From Capitella teleta (taxonomy: Eukaryota; Annelida; Polychaeta; Capitellidae), in contig KB310318.1 in assembly GCA_000328365.1 (NCBI GenBank), forward strand, positions 300,401 through 364,400: a stretch of DNA of 64,000 nt. The letters run 5' to 3'. The first letter of the stretch is position 1, and each line of letters begins with the position of its first letter. Under the pieces are notes generated by a model, which was given only the letters and a program-made list of their open reading frames with translations, had not been told where the DNA came from and did not search any database. Shown one piece after another: positions 33,064-47,766 of the stretch. The translations under genes were made by a program, and so were the position numbers.

Positions 33064-34620
33064 CCTTTTTCGTGCGGATAATCACAGAGCCCTTGCATGC
33101 TGCGCGAAGACCATATCACGTGACACATGAAAGAGTGTTTATTGTGGCTTTCGGTCTTCCTGATCACTGAGCATGTTTGGATCTGTGACGTCAGTGATCC
33201 GTCTCATAAACACCGTGCAAGTCCTTAGATGCATCATTTCGCCTGCTGGCTATTACCTGTTGCACGCAATTACCCCGAGATGCCTGATTAATCAACCAAA
33301 ACAGACCCTTTGGTCAAATGACTCACAGCAGACCTCCACTACAAGGCAACATTGGGGATACATTGTTTATTTGTGAATGCACTTCAGCATGAGTCTATTT
33401 TCAGCTTGACTTGACTTGAGATATATATCTCTTATCGAAAGTGACTTCTTCATGGCAAGTGAATTGTTAACTTTAAATTATTCAACAGTGGACAACAGAT
33501 AGAGTAATATAATGCACATTTAGACAGTTGCTTGCACGCAATATATATTTTTTTTCGAGGCATGAAAGTTTCTCTGTAAATCTATGAAGCCTTGGGAGTT
33601 TGTCTTGGGCAGAACATCATTCAAAGGGCCCAGTGGACAGGGGGAAATGAATGAAAATTCCTACAGTGCAATATAAAAAGACATCCATCACTCAGAGCCC
33701 CATTTTCGTTCGGTATTATGATTCCATCTTCTTTGGCCTCTTCTGGGACGGCGTTTTCGTTTGCTCATGTGAATTCCAACTCATCCATCAAGATTCCCTT
33801 TTTTTGTTATTAAACGAAATTGATTAATGCTTTTTGCCCTTATGAGCTCGTAAAATAAATATGGACAGCTGACGAGGCTAGGATTAATTTGGAAATTTTC
33901 GTTTGTTTCGTTTTATTTGGGAATATATTCGTCTAATAAATAATTAAATATTTCCTATCTTTGAAATTAATTCATTTATTTTACGAAATACTGCAATTGG
34001 AATCGAAATTTTCACATTCGAAATCCGTTATTTTTGATTCCCCTCATTCGTTCACCAAACGGGGGAAAAAAAATCAGAGGCCCATTTGCTCGACGAATAT
34101 TATAAAAGCATAAATATCAGCACGTGGAATAAATCTCATCGAAAAATTGTGTTTTGTAAAAAAAAAACAAAAAACTTTGTGGCGTATAAATGGCACACAA
34201 ACAATTGAGCAGTGACAGTCAAAGGTTATGCAAAACCTTGTTTCTACGGTGCTCGTAGCCACAGGACAAAGGAGCCCTTCATCTTCCCTTCTACCCTGAA
34301 AAATGGAAATTAACGAGGAGGGCGCACCCAGCTGCCCAAATCCACACTCGGAACAAAATGGAGGGAAGATGGAGACGAAAACTGTCAATTGATTAAATCA
34401 ACGCTTAACTTGGCAGCCATTTATCAGGATTTCCTCCTCCTTCTCAGCCTACCCCTGAAGGACGAACTCGGCATTTGAACAACTCCGATATTTCATGCCA
34501 ATTTGTAAGTGACAGCTCTGGAAACGCCAGAATTTATTAGGACAAGTTGGAGAGCGTGAGGGAATTTTTAAAGGCAGTTTAGACTTGAGAACGCAATCAG
34601 GACCAGGTGTTATTCAGAGG

Positions 34621-34634
34621 GTTACTATGGCAAC
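34621..34634. promoter_or_regulatory. X-box (RFX-type) motif
   Basis: GTTACTATGGCAAC has both half sites of the X-box intact. Confidence 0.5.
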
Positions 34635-36302
34635 GGATTATGCCGGATATTTTCAAACCGTGGTATAATTAATGGGAATTTCTCTTTATCTGTACGAGTT
34701 TTTGCCTCGAGGTGGAGAATACAGTCAAGGTGAAATTCTTTGAGAACGCTCCAACGAGTTCCTCATCCATCATTTTCTCAACTATACGAAGATCCCCCCA
34801 AGTTAATTATCTTAAAACTTGAGTGAAGGTGAAGAAAAAAATATAATAAAAAAAGCTCTCTTCATAAAATGCCATCGAATTTAGAATTTATTCATCGTCT
34901 AAACAAATATGATTAATTACGTGAGAACTATTTCAGACTTGATCGCACAAACCCAATTTGACCTCTTGGCTTTATAAAATAAACATACATAAACAATCTC
35001 CTAAGTGCATCATCACGAAATACACCTTCCCCTCCACGTGTAAACAGTGATTTTGACCAGAATTGTTTTTTTCTCACGAAAAAGCTTTTTTTTATCTTTT
35101 TTTTTTTTTTTTCTTGGGTATAAAAAAATCGAAGATTCGTTGTCCCGGAAGGGTTTGGTTCTTTTTCGATTTCTTCTTCACTTTGCGGATCAATTATTCG
35201 CTGCATGGACGCGAAGAGAGAGCCTTTTATCCCTGCGAATTCCCCTTCGCGCAGAGAACATCATTCAAAGCAGCGAGCCGAGTAACTCACTCAGGGGAAC
35301 ACAACTCCATCGATCCAGTCCCGAGAAAAAAAAAATCGATGTTTTCATCTCTCGTCTCAATTTATCTTGACCCCCAGTTCACTTGCCACGACCTTGAACC
35401 GCTGTGACAAGTGGGAGAAAGAGATAAGAGCTCAACTCTTCAATTCATCACCCTACTCACTCTTCGAGCAATGATCCGGCTCCAGTATTATATATAAACA
35501 CACACCAAAAATTCAGGCAATTTGTCTTGTTGGGGAAAAATAATATCAACATGGTGTGAACTTTTTTTTTTTTTTTTCGTTTGTTTTCTTTTAATATAAT
35601 CATTTTAGGATTAATTAAAGTTTTCTGATTGTGATTCTTACAGGTGACAATTTATATTCTTACAAATTATGCATAATTTATAACGAAAGATGCAATTCAT
35701 TTGAAATGCTTCAGATTATCAATATAAATAATTATAAAGCTATATATATATAAATAAATTTTTTAATATAACATAATAATTTTGCTAAATTATCAGTACA
35801 GATGTAGTATTCATTCCTCCGGGGTTGTCATTTTAGATATTATTATTTTATTTATTAAAGAAAATAATATAGAAATACACAGAAAAGAGAATAATAATAA
35901 AATCACAAAAGCCCTCAGAACTCTTCATCAAAATAACCTTGGTAACTAAACTCCATAGCAACCACACAGACAGCAGGTGCGGACAAGCAAAGACTTCAAT
36001 TAATTGGGAAAAAGAGGGAAGAGTCCAAAAACACGACGGGAAGAAGAAGGATAGGGGTGGAATCGGATTCGACTTGGCGGGGATTACGCCTGGTAATGAA
36101 GGGAATTGCCTGGGAAATGGGGTAATTACAAGGCTGGACTCTAGCGCCCTGTCCAGCTGTCCAGCGATGACCAAAGCTCATGAAATCATGATGAATCGCT
36201 GAGTCAATTTCCGAGATTCTCCACTCTGAATTATTTACACTTTCTTGATTTATGGCACTTTTACTTGGAATCTTGAGATAAACTTTGTGTAAAGTACTCG
36301 AT

Positions 36303-36316
36303 GTAGCTATGGCAAC
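36303..36316. promoter_or_regulatory. X-box-like motif
   Basis: GTAGCTATGGCAAC has one full half site (GGCAAC) and one with a single change. Confidence 0.4.
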
Positions 36317-36866
36317 GGGTTGGTTCTTTAATGCCGTGAAAATAATGTAATATCACACCAGCATGATTTATTCGAGGATTGTGTGTTAGAATATATTCAA
36401 GAAATTGGATCGATTTATTGACAACAAAATGTGCATTTGTTAGATAAGTCAACCTTAAATTCAAAGTCAACCCCATTTTAATATATCGTGAATTGTGATA
36501 TTTCAAAGTCTGTAGTAATTTTTCGTTTTAAATTCAATGTGAAGACACAAAATAAGAAATAAAAAATGAAAATAAATAATAAATATATAAAATGTAGCCA
36601 TTTCACGGTTTAGTGTATATGTCTCATAACCCTCTTTCATGTATGGTACGAGTAGTTGAATTAACTAACGAATAGTTCAATCCACACGTATATATATATT
36701 TTTTTTGCGGAGTGCTTTTCGTTTATATTTGACAGATTGTAAACAAAATTGTGTTCTCAGATGCATGCAATAGTTAATGATTTATTATTGAGTATCGAAA
36801 TTGAGTGCATTTATTCACGTTATATTCCTAATTATATTTGTTGCTAAGCAACACGAAGGCGTGTCT

Positions 36867-36891
<25 letters not shown>
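36867..36891. repeat. Poly-A run (25)
   Basis: Pure A homopolymer, 15 bp after an X-box-like GTTGCTAAGCAAC at 36840. Confidence 0.95.
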
Positions 36892-36897
<6 letters not shown>

Positions 36898-39060
36898 CTG
36901 CAAACTTGACAGAGGAGTTTTGCCGTAACGTTGATGATTTATGTCAATTTGGCATCTTCTCTTGAAATCACCATATAATTACCTTTAATTCTATGGAAAT
37001 GACAGCAAAAATACGAACAAGCCATTAATTCTCAAACTTGAAATTTTTAAATTGCATCCAATCAATCTTACGTGTGCTTGCATACAGTGAAACACCTTTG
37101 GAAAAAATAATAAAATTTAGCTTCAGAGAAAATCAAAATAAAACGATACAAAACTACAAAATTTATTTAAACGTATTACTCTAAATAATTTCATAAAAAT
37201 TACCACAGTATTATATCCAGGTGTTATATATATTTCAATGATGTTTCTGTGATTTTAAACCGTTATTTTGTTGAAGTGCTCTACTGTGATTTTATTTTTT
37301 ACATTGATGTCAATGCGAGATGCGACTAAATTGCTCCTAAGAGTCGTTTATTATTGCAAAGGGATCGAGGCATGACATAGCTCTTTTACCTGTCACCCAT
37401 TCATCATTGGAGATGGTTAATGGTCGTATATACACAATGAATACTAAGCACACGTTTGGTGTTGTCATAAGATTACATCGAAGTATACAGATACGTTACA
37501 CCAACTGCAAATGCTACGGGGGATCAGCGAAGGAATATAATAAAACATTACAGCCAGTAGCTTTGGTTAGCAACGAATCCATGAATAATCGAAATTAGAA
37601 TAATGAATTATTAAAATATTTTGTGACTTTAGTATTGGAAAAGTTTACGGCGTGCCAGGAAGTATTTCATCAAAGATTCATGAAAAGATTTTCCCGATGT
37701 AAGAAATCAATCCTTCGTCGTTTGTCTCTCCTCCCAAACGTTCTTTCCCCATCTGTCTTGCTTGACAACCCATCCTTTCAACTAAATTCGAAACACACAA
37801 AAAACCTCTCTCTCCCCGAATCTGATTTCTGGTCTGCTAGGCAAGAGAAGAAGGGAAAAAAAAGATACAATTTGGCTGAGTGGGACATTTCCATTTACGA
37901 GTCGAAAAAAAAAGTGAATGCATTTTTTTCCCTGGGAGGTAAGGAACTTTTGAAATTATATTTGCATACAACATGTATTATTTATACTTAAAGCATCAAT
38001 GCCTGATATCCAATAGAAACTTCAATTATTGAGCACAATTATATCGTTGTAGTGTTTCAGTGCTAAGTTAGACAGCTTGATGTAGGTTTCACAATTCTCC
38101 CTGATGCATGGTCCTCCTGCCTCCTAAGAGTCGGAATTACCCGTTGTTCATGAGGGGACCTTTTGAATTTGCAGTCATCTGAATTACTTTAAAGAACGCC
38201 ATCTCGCGGAGGCACTACCCTCTAGGCCTGCCACTCTCCTCAGAAGTCAGGGGTGATGGACGAGGGGCGAGGAAAGGGGCCCCCTTATCATTTTCTGCAC
38301 ATACAGCCCTCATCACGACAGACATGACCCGCATAACAACCCGAAAGTGAACCTCCTAAGCAGAGCGACATCCTCCTTCCACGCGGCTGCCCAGGAACTA
38401 ATTGGACTCCAAAAATAGTAACAGCAATTATACGCTGTTGGTATACGAGAAAACCAAAGATTGTATAGCTATGTTGCCGATAGCGACTATACAGTCACCA
38501 TAGAAACGGCAATTGAGAACATAGTAGAGTATAATAGGACTTGAGACCTTGAGGTTCAAGAATAATAGAGAGCGAAGAAAGGGGATTTATTTGCATGCAG
38601 ATCCGGCAAAAAGGCGATTCTTCCTTAAAGCACTTCATTGATAGAAGAAGAGAAAAGACTGACAATGCAGCTTCAATTCTATTGTAGATCAAGCAATTAC
38701 GCTGTGTTGAATGATATATAGCTGCAATTAAGCTATTGTAATTAAGAGCATGTAATTGCAGATATGCATCGCACACCCACAATACCATCCATTACTGTTG
38801 TATCACAGTTGTACATGAATCAAGTTGTAAAAGTGCAAATGGGGTGTGGTCCACGTAACTTGTAGTTATAATTCAGTACCACGCTCTTGCTCTAATCTCT
38901 GCTCCATGAGCAAGCATCGGTATCTTCGATATCTCCTTGGATTAACATAATCTACTGATACCACCTGCTTTCCCTCAATCCAGCCGCGCAGGGGATTTAA
39001 CATAATTCCTCCATTACACCTATTCTGACAGTTTTATGGCATGAGGGTGACTTTTGCGCA

Positions 39061-39093
39061 GTTGCTATGGCGAGTCATTGTTACCATGGGAAT
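39061..39093. promoter_or_regulatory. Paired X-box-like motifs
   Basis: GTTGCTATGGCGAG (39061) and GTTACCATGGGAAT (39080) are 19 bp apart, the same spacing as the pair at 32718. Confidence 0.4.
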
Positions 39094-42000
39094 GAAGAGT
39101 GTTAATTAGAATGAGGTGGCTTCAATGGCCCTGTGTGCGATGCATGATGTTACAAAGAACATCTGGAGGAAGCGGACTGTCGCCCCATGCACATGGCATT
39201 GTTTACAGTAATTTGCATAATTAATGACTGAATCTGACCCTTGACACAACCCGACCTTTTAATTCACCTATGTGCACAAGGTCGCGCACGCTATGTATAT
39301 AACTTATAATTGGTATTATAATTATCCATATGATGATTGATTTCTGTGGGCAAGCACACTTTGAGAGATATATTCGTGGGGCGGATTTCAAGAGTCAGAA
39401 ACATGTTTCGCAAAATAGCGGGAATGATGAATGCCATAGATGATAATTTCTGCAAGAAGCACCTGCCAAAACGCATTGAAATACCTATCATTTCTAGATG
39501 ATACACAGGAAGGGAAATTATCCATCAAAGTCAAGAGATTTTACACGTTGTGAGCAACTAAAAAGATCCTCAACAAAGGATGCTATAATTTACCTTGACA
39601 AGATAAAATGGACTATTAGTTCAGTTCTGTCTGTTAGGGGTAATATTCCCCCGTCCATATGTTGCAACAAAGATAAATGCATGTCTAACATGACAGGATA
39701 TGAGAAATTGATGTAAATTCTGAGGTAGGGGGAAGGAGTGCCAGAAGTTTGATATGAATTACAATTAATACCAGTTACAATGTAAATAAATCGAGAAACT
39801 TGTTGTAAAGTAAATTACGAGAAAAGAAGTGCATTTGAGTTGGAAGCTGATGGCATAATTCAACTACTCATTAAATCTATTGAAATTTCAGGGAATCAGT
39901 TGCTGGCCATAAAAAAAGTTTGATTTCGGCGAATTATGTTTTAGCACGAACAGAGTATGTCAAAAAAGGGCAAGACAAGACTTTAAAGTTGGATTAAGTA
40001 CTAACTGAATTATACAAACAAAAGGAATGATAAAAAGGGCCCGAGTTTGGGCGGAGAAAATGGATAATATGAAGAGGCCAAAAGTTCCCTACCTTCCAAG
40101 TCTAGTCCCAGGTCCGTCCAGTGAGAAAAAGAGAGAGATGAATTGAAAGGACCATCTTATGAGATGTGGGCAAGGGGTCTCGTATACAAACGTCCATTTA
40201 TCAACGTGGGACAAGGGAAACCCATGGGATTATTACGAAGGGAGCAAGACATTAATAAATAGCCTCGGGCATCCCAAAGCCTTCTCGGGTAGTCCCGTGT
40301 TAATTTAAGCATGGAATACCTGATAAGGCGCCGCACATCATCTAGAATTCTGAGTTGAATACAATGAGCCTAGGAAGTCCATTCAGAATCCAGAATGTCT
40401 TTTAGGAATTCATTGAAATCGCCAGAAAGCTGGTTGGCATTTCTGTCGGAAACTATCCCAATTGATCACTCCCTTCACCATTGGGGGTACCAATTACAGA
40501 ACAGTGTGTGAGGGAAACAGAGCACCTCATCGACTCTTGGTTCTATTCAGGTTGGCACGATTAATGCGACGTCGATTATATTTGATAGACGCATTGGGCC
40601 CACAACACTAAAAGTACTTGTACGTGTAGCAGAAATCATTGGAATTGCTGATAGCAGAAATTTCAATGTGGGGAGCATTTGACCAATTGTTTCACAAATT
40701 ACGAGTAGAGGGATGGACTGGCACGTTTATTAGCAGAAGTACAATCGCAATCTCATCAGTTTCTTGAAACTAGGAGGCGTTTCCTTGATCTGGTTTCTAA
40801 GTAGGGTGGGCTGGACCGAAGGGGAGGAGCAATGGGATGCAAACAAATAACAAAGAAGGGAATTGTCTCTAAGATGCAAGTCATGGAGCAGAAGCAGCTG
40901 GTGCAATCACACACAGCCCTGAACTCAGCTGACCAGAAAATTCTCCCTTGAAGACGAATGAGCATCAGAGCTCCTGCACACAAGGGCTCCTTTTCCATCC
41001 AAGGCCTTTGCCTCCAGCCCTTGCTGCCCTCTTTCCAAAACAGGACAGCTCCCTCTTTTTCCCTTGATCTCCACCGTGTTCTTTTTTAATAACAGTTTTC
41101 CTTCCAGCAATCCATCTCCTCTTGGTTTACAGCTCCCCCTTTGGAGTGTAATATAATATGGTTACAATGAATATGGAAATATCATTTTAATGCATGGAAA
41201 GGAAGAGAAGAGTAACACAGAAATGATGCATTGTATACATAGCAGTACTGAATTACCAGTTCAACATCAATTTAGAATGTATTTCCATTGCTGTCGGCGC
41301 CATGCACTTGCAAATATGTTTGGTACAAACACAATATTTCGTAATAGTGTAATTAAAGCTAATGGTGGACATGCAGCAAAGCATGAACCAGATATTGCTA
41401 AATAAAATGTCAGCGGTATCAAGCTATATACCCTGGGTATTAATTAAATTGGTACATGTAATTAATAATATGGTGTGAGATAGAAGCGTGCGGAGGCTGT
41501 AGTTGCTCATTTTCCCCGCAGGTGTCGCCATGGGGCAGAGGGTTTTTTCGTCCTTTAAAGGAATCAATAAATGACGTCTTGCCTTCAACCGGCGTGCAAC
41601 ACATGGAGCGATTTGTTAATGTCCTGTGTTATGAGATAATGTCAATTCGCAGGCACAATTCATATATTTTAAATAATTAAAAAAATGATGTGAAAATTTA
41701 AAGGTTGTTTTTGGCATCCAAATACCAAATTGACATCTGTGAGCTCGAGTACTCCAGCCTCCAGGGTTCAAAATATTCAAATTAGATTTTAAATGCTTCG
41801 TTGCATAATCGTTGCTATGAGTCAGATCCTCGCTGCTATGTGATTGGCCTTTCGTGCTATTTGTTCCCATGGCAATCTAATCGATTATGTAATTTATTCC
41901 TCACCACGTGACACATCAACTGTCAGATTCAATCTCATTTTAACGACATTGCTCATCAACATAATTTATTCGAAAGTGACCATGGACATACCAATGTAAT

Positions 42001-43756
42001 TTTTTATTTTTTGTTATTAATTAATTTTTTCGTTACAGATGCGGACAGGCATTATTTTCAAGTTGTTTGAATATCCTGCAATACTTTCCAGAAAAGGGGG
42101 AAAAATAAAAATAAAATTGTCTGAATTGACTAGAAGCACTATCAGTTACCGGAGGCTCAAGTTCATAGCCGTAACGCAATAACAGGATGAAAATGAACTC
42201 CAGGGCTGTCAATTAGGTGTTAATCGAGAATAATGGACAGAGAAATGGACAGAGGTCAAGCAACTAGGCTCACTGACCGTTTATGACCAGCTGTCAACGT
42301 TGAGTTATGAGAAGGACACGTGCCGTTCTTTGGCAATGGTCATGCATGCTGTCGGACACCACTCTGTGACAGATTTACATGCAAATGTATTGCATTCCTG
42401 TTCATTTGCATGCACTTGAATTACAAATGTATTTGAAATTGAAAATTTTAGAGTGATTAATGCCTTTCTTTCTTTGGGGAGGAGTTGTGGTGTGGTTGAC
42501 TTGTGTCTTGGCTGTTCAAAAATATAATTGGTTTCACGATGGTCTTATATACAATAATAAATAATTTATGAGATCTTCTGTTTAGACTCTAGGGTGATAT
42601 CCTCATTTACATTTTGTAGCTCATAGGAAAAATGTGATATAGGCCTCAATGTTATAACTTACTAGGGTGGTACTGTAAGTATGCGTACAATGCAGGTGGC
42701 AGGTAAGACAGATATTGACAGCCACGTCCTGACCACGGGTGAAAAAAGAGAAGCTGACCATCCTGTGACCAGTGTTGGATCCAATGCAGGGTGCATACAT
42801 CCATCACCAAGAGACTGAACAGTCCCTGGCAGAGAAGAATGTTTTTGACCCTGGGGCAATTTGGAGAAGAGGTCGGAGGGCAATCATCAATATGCCCATC
42901 ATATTATTAAGGTAATAAGTTGGCTCTTTCGTTGCCTCACGCTCCTGCGTCAGTGTCATTGACTTCAACCTGATTTATCGCTCATGGATTTGCATATCGT
43001 TCTCTCCTGTTTGATCCCTCTAGGCGATGTTCCTGCTTTTAAGGATGGCGGCATCATTCAAGGCATGTGCACGCTTATTACTTAATTCATCATATATTAT
43101 ACTATTCTCATAGTCTATGCAGGTTTGATTCACGCCCATACAGAGCTCTACAAATCTCCGAAATCCAGAGTTTTCATGTGTATAAAATCACGTCAATTGA
43201 TTGATTATCACAATAAATACAGAATAAACGAATTATTCGAAACACTATACTTCTTTCGGGTTTTGTTTCTTTCCTCACTACACGTACCAGCAAAACTAAT
43301 CGCTTATTTTATTGTGGGATGCATAATTAATTTATGAAGAAATAACTGCAATAAATAGTGTACAAAAACTAGATCACTTAAAACTAAATAAATTACCTTT
43401 GTAATCCATACATCATGTACAGATTAAAACAGCAGCTGCGTGTTGCATAACCCTAGGCGGTAGGTAGGGCCATATTGATGCCTGTTTAGTTCATAGGTCA
43501 GCCTCATTACTCATGGCTCATCATCATGATCAATAAACACGTAATCATAAGCACCCTCAGAAGCTGCCTCATTAATTCGAAGCAGCGCGCTAAAGGTTAC
43601 AGTGCGATGCATGAGGCTCCTCCACGCGTGGGGTTAAGATATACGACATTCAGCCCCTCTCAAAGTCACCGACACATAGGCGCCCCACGGAGAAAAAATC
43701 CATGCATACTAATGAGGTCACGTGCTTAGGGGCGTGGTATTTTAGTCAGCCGTCAA

Positions 43757-43775
43757 TTCGCTAGGGGGCGCCAAA
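43757..43775 (+). promoter_or_regulatory. CTCF-like site
   Basis: TTCGCTAGGGGGCGCCA contains CTAGGGGGCGC, the core of the bilaterian CTCF motif, in a GC-rich patch of the gene desert. CTCF sites in Hox clusters can act as domain boundaries. Binding is inferred only. Confidence 0.4.
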
Positions 43776-46700
43776 GTACAGGGCGCTCTACTGCGGTGGC
43801 GATTCAGGGGGTTGCAGAGCTCACGGTGTTTATGGCTCTGCATGGAATTACAGACAAGTCTATGAACACACGCGAGTATGCAATAGCATTGCTGTGGTTT
43901 TGTTCGTACCGGTTTTAATTAGCATTATACATGTATATCGCTTGTTTGCACATAATCAGCCTTTAAAGACACTTTGAACTTTAAATTTTCTTTATGATAT
44001 GCAGAATAATAAAGTTAAATACAATATAGAAATATAATGTGACAAGATTGGAAATTCATTCACACCTACATCACTAAAAATAACACTGAAAGATAAGATT
44101 TAGAAAGGTACCGAGAGAGCAAAATCGAGGAATTGACGCCGATACATGAAAATTTGACTAAATCCAAAAGAAAGGTTGATGAACGATGAGGATATATAAT
44201 GGAGTTGGAAACCCGCCAAATAAAAAGGTCATTGTATAAGACTTGAAAAGACAATAAAATTATCAATGGAGCTAATTGTCACGAAGCAATTTATGAATAG
44301 ACTGTAGTAAGATGAACTTAATGATTACAGATTAACATGCACAGCACTGGCCTTTCATTATATGTTAAACAAGTCGGCGAAGTTGCTAAAATGCTGTGCA
44401 TTTGTGCTTCTACATACCAGTGACACCAAATATAGCTTACATAAAAGAAACAGGTGACTAGACACGATTCATAATGCATGTACACTTATGCATACTTTAA
44501 TTGGATGCGACACGGTGCCTGCATAGATATATATAATGCATAATTGAAATGCAACAGAAGAAACAAGACAATTAACGCATCAATTATCAATTATATATAC
44601 AGAACACAAACGACAATGCAGCCGAATTGATGGTGCAATGTGAAACAACGCTTGTACATTGTACAATCTCAATTTCTCAAGTGAAAAAAGCTACGCTGAT
44701 GATCCCTATGGTTTAAATGGTATAACAGCTGCAACACAGTACCTTCAGTAGTTGTAAGATGCATGCTGAGTTCGCGATCCTGCAACTTTTTACTCGGCAA
44801 TAAGCTACGAGCTATATTTACAGCTCCCATGCCAGAAGGTATGGTGTGTGAGTCCCGACTATAGGCCCATTGGGGCATTGAAATTGATTGATGGTATCAG
44901 CCCTGACCTACTTCTTTGTCAATCTGCAATACAGGGCTTAACATGCTGCTTCTCTGAGGCGTGCACCAAAAACATATAAAATTAGAAAGAGTCCATTAGA
45001 ATACCATGTTTATGGCTACCGTTTCCCCATGCAACGTCATAATTTATGCTGTAACAGTATCCAATGTTTCTGAAGAACGTCCATTCTGAGTTGAAGGATG
45101 TAACATCTTGGATGCAACCTCAGATTGTTTACGCTATTTGTAAACCCAGAGCTTTATGCTATGGAATTCATAAACAGTGATTCAAGATTCAAGCTTGTTC
45201 GCCCGGTCTTGACTGTATAACTTGTAACACGTATAATAGTTTAATTATTTCAGTTCACAATAGTGATGTGTTATTGCAGGTTGCACGGTATTTATCATAA
45301 AGCAGAAGTCATATTGCAAAATATAGGTTACACTCATCAGTTCATTAGTCAGTATCTCGAGTTCTTGACTCTTGACATCTGACCTTCAAGCTATCTGATA
45401 AGAGTTCAGGGGTGAACAAATTATGCAAGACAACAACTGGGTAAGGCTCTGCTTCACACAGCTTTCAGTGGAGCCCCCAGAGATGGTAATTAGGGAAAAC
45501 TTTGTCAGAAGAAGGAAGCAAAAGATTGCAGCATGCTGAGATGATTGATGAAGTTCCTTGTGGAGATTCTTGGCGCTCGGAATTGGATTTGCATCACGAG
45601 ATTATAATCCTTGGAACTATTTGTTGTAAGTGCATATGATGTGCAAGGGAAACTTAGAATTAGAGACTAATGCATGTTATTGGAACTCAGCAAAGAGCAA
45701 GCAGCCATGATCATTCTCCTAGATAATTATATTTATGACCAAACTTGTCTTGTATGCCATAGCACAAGTTCATAGCGGTGTATGGATGAGTGCATGGATG
45801 AAGGGGTACATTATACATGAATGAATGCCTCTTGCAATACGGTTGGCACTTGAGTGCATATAATGTTTCTCGGCTGGTTGACTCAGGAAAAGCCAAATTC
45901 TGCAATATAACCCTTCCACCCCACTGTCTCGGGCCAAGAACATGAGTGATTTATTAAAATGTTTCAAATCTCAATGGCCCTTTCAGAACTGTTTTATAAT
46001 TATGTACATTTCTATTCCAATGAAGCTGTACATGTTTACACTTCGATACTCTATGAGTTCTTGTATGCAATTGCACAGTCATGTGCATGGCTTCATGGGA
46101 CGACATACGACTGATAAGTTAATATTCTAGCATCACTGCAAAATTTGGCCAGTTATTTGTCATACTGAAAAGGTGTGGTAAGTAAATTTACGGCGTCCTC
46201 TGAGGCTCCCATTGTGATCCATGTGTCTCATAAGGGAATAGGTCACAGTCCTCACCAAATATGGAGAAACTATTTATTGTTGTTCCATCTCCAACTAAAT
46301 AATTGTTGATTAAATATAGTTCTAACTCCTGAGGGCTCAGGTCGAGGGAGCCAGCGTAAACTTCTTATGTGACACACAATCTAACATTGAAGTACTACAT
46401 GTATTGTAAGGCTTCTCGTTGTCAAAATATGAATGATAGATCTCCCACAATTTGATATTTAGTTTTCTCGAAATGATCTCTCTCATGGCGAGTTGGAGCA
46501 GTACAATTCGGAGGTCACGCTTAGCTATCGACACGTGTCCCGTGTGTTAGGGAGAGAGAAGGGGTGGTGGGTATTAGAGGACAACTCCTGATCCTGGTGA
46601 TGTGGGAAGCGGGTGTTATGCGAAGCAATTTCCATATTTGCTTGGAATCTAATTTAAAGGCTGGAGTGATTGATGTATCTGCCGACAAAATGGAAAGAAG

Positions 46701-47081
46701 GTTTTCACATGTATTATGCGAGGGAGATTGGATTGAGAGCTGGACGAGGGGTTTTGGGGGGTAGGGAGGTTCATATGAACTGTGGCAGAAGGTTGCTTGG
46801 AGATATGAGCATGGGGACCTACTGATAAGAAATACGGAAATTACTCGCAATGGCCTTTTTGATTACATACTATGTAGAGGTTACTCATATATAGTTAATG
46901 GAAATATGGTTTACATTGCGAATTGCATACTGAGGTACTGAGAAAGGAGTTAGTCTGCGTATCAGCGAGTCAGCCATCGGTTTGGTCAGAAACTGTTTCA
47001 GGGAGAAAATAAATCTCTGCTTTGAGGAACCAGGGTCAGCCCATAAATTCCCACCAACAACTGAGAATCAAGCAGGTGGCT

Positions 47082-47095
47082 GTCGCTATAGCAAC
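47082..47095. promoter_or_regulatory. X-box (RFX-type) motif
   Basis: GTCGCTATAGCAAC keeps both half sites, with one transition in the left. Confidence 0.45.
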
Positions 47096-47374
47096 ACGTC
47101 CGCTGCCATGCCAACCCTCCCTTTCATGTTAAAACTCTCAGAGGTCTTTGCATCAAACGTACACACGTCACAATTGGCTTGACTGTTACAAATGCCTTGT
47201 GTACCCCAGCGGTCCCCCTGGCCTGTATGTCCAGTCCATACAGCATTAATCACCTGTCAGGGGTACATCTTGCGGTATTAGATCCAAAGGAAGGAGCCTA
47301 TTTGTCATTGAAATTAACTTGGACAACCACACTCGCTTGATTGATGGAGTGCTTGCGCTGGGGACGTGTGTTGG

Positions 47375-47545
47375 GTTCGGAGGGGGGGAAGAAGGGGTAT
47401 TGAGGAGATGAAGAAAAGAGGGCGATGAGGAAAGGACATGAGGAATCGAATGAAATGGACAGTAGATGAGGAGAGAACAAAGTAGGGCTAGGAGCGAGAA
47501 GGTGGAGGGGGTTTGGGTAGCCGTGGTGGGGGGAGGGTACACGTG
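47375..47545 (+). repeat. Polypurine (G/A-rich) tract
   Basis: About 170 bp in which the plus strand is mostly G and A (AGGAGATGAAGAAAAGAGGG and similar). This strand asymmetry makes proline/serine-rich false open frames on the minus strand. Confidence 0.75.
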
Positions 47546-47704
47546 AGGGAAGGTCTTCAGCGTTTACGGTGAAAGTTGTGGACAAAAATATGCGGAGTTT
47601 TGTCACTTAAAGCGAAATGTCGCACTCGAGGTAATGGGATTGGTGGGTGTGGCTTTTTTGTCCTTCTTGCCACTTTAATTTAATTCTATTTCATGAGAGA
47701 TACC

Positions 47705-47766
47705 ATGAATAAATCAGCACTCAGCAAATCAGCATGAATAAAATCAGCATGAATAAAATCAGCAGT
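47705..47766. repeat. 15-bp tandem repeat
   Basis: The unit AGCATGAATAAAATC occurs twice exactly, and partial copies on each side extend the array. Confidence 0.8.

Larger units (their letters stand above)
28000..38000. other. Upstream intergenic block rich in TTTCGTT/AACGAAA words
   Basis: No exon or gene is recognised. It is AT-rich with frequent TTTCGTT, AACGAAA and CGAAAT words, several poly-A or poly-T runs and a dense set of X-box-like motifs (28522, 29190, 30269, 30318, 32718, 32737, 34621, 36303, 36840). GC-elevated islands at about 32480-32760, 34240-34470 and 35990-36180 may be regulatory. Confidence 0.5.

Noticed and set aside
36867-36891. Poly-A runs as tails of retroposed copies (also 29657, 54834, 57795)
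   Set aside because: No element body, pol III box or target-site duplication could be seen next to them; simple homopolymer growth explains them.
47246-47606. Proline/serine-rich open frames on the minus strand
   Set aside because: Produced by the polypurine tract; no start context or homology features.
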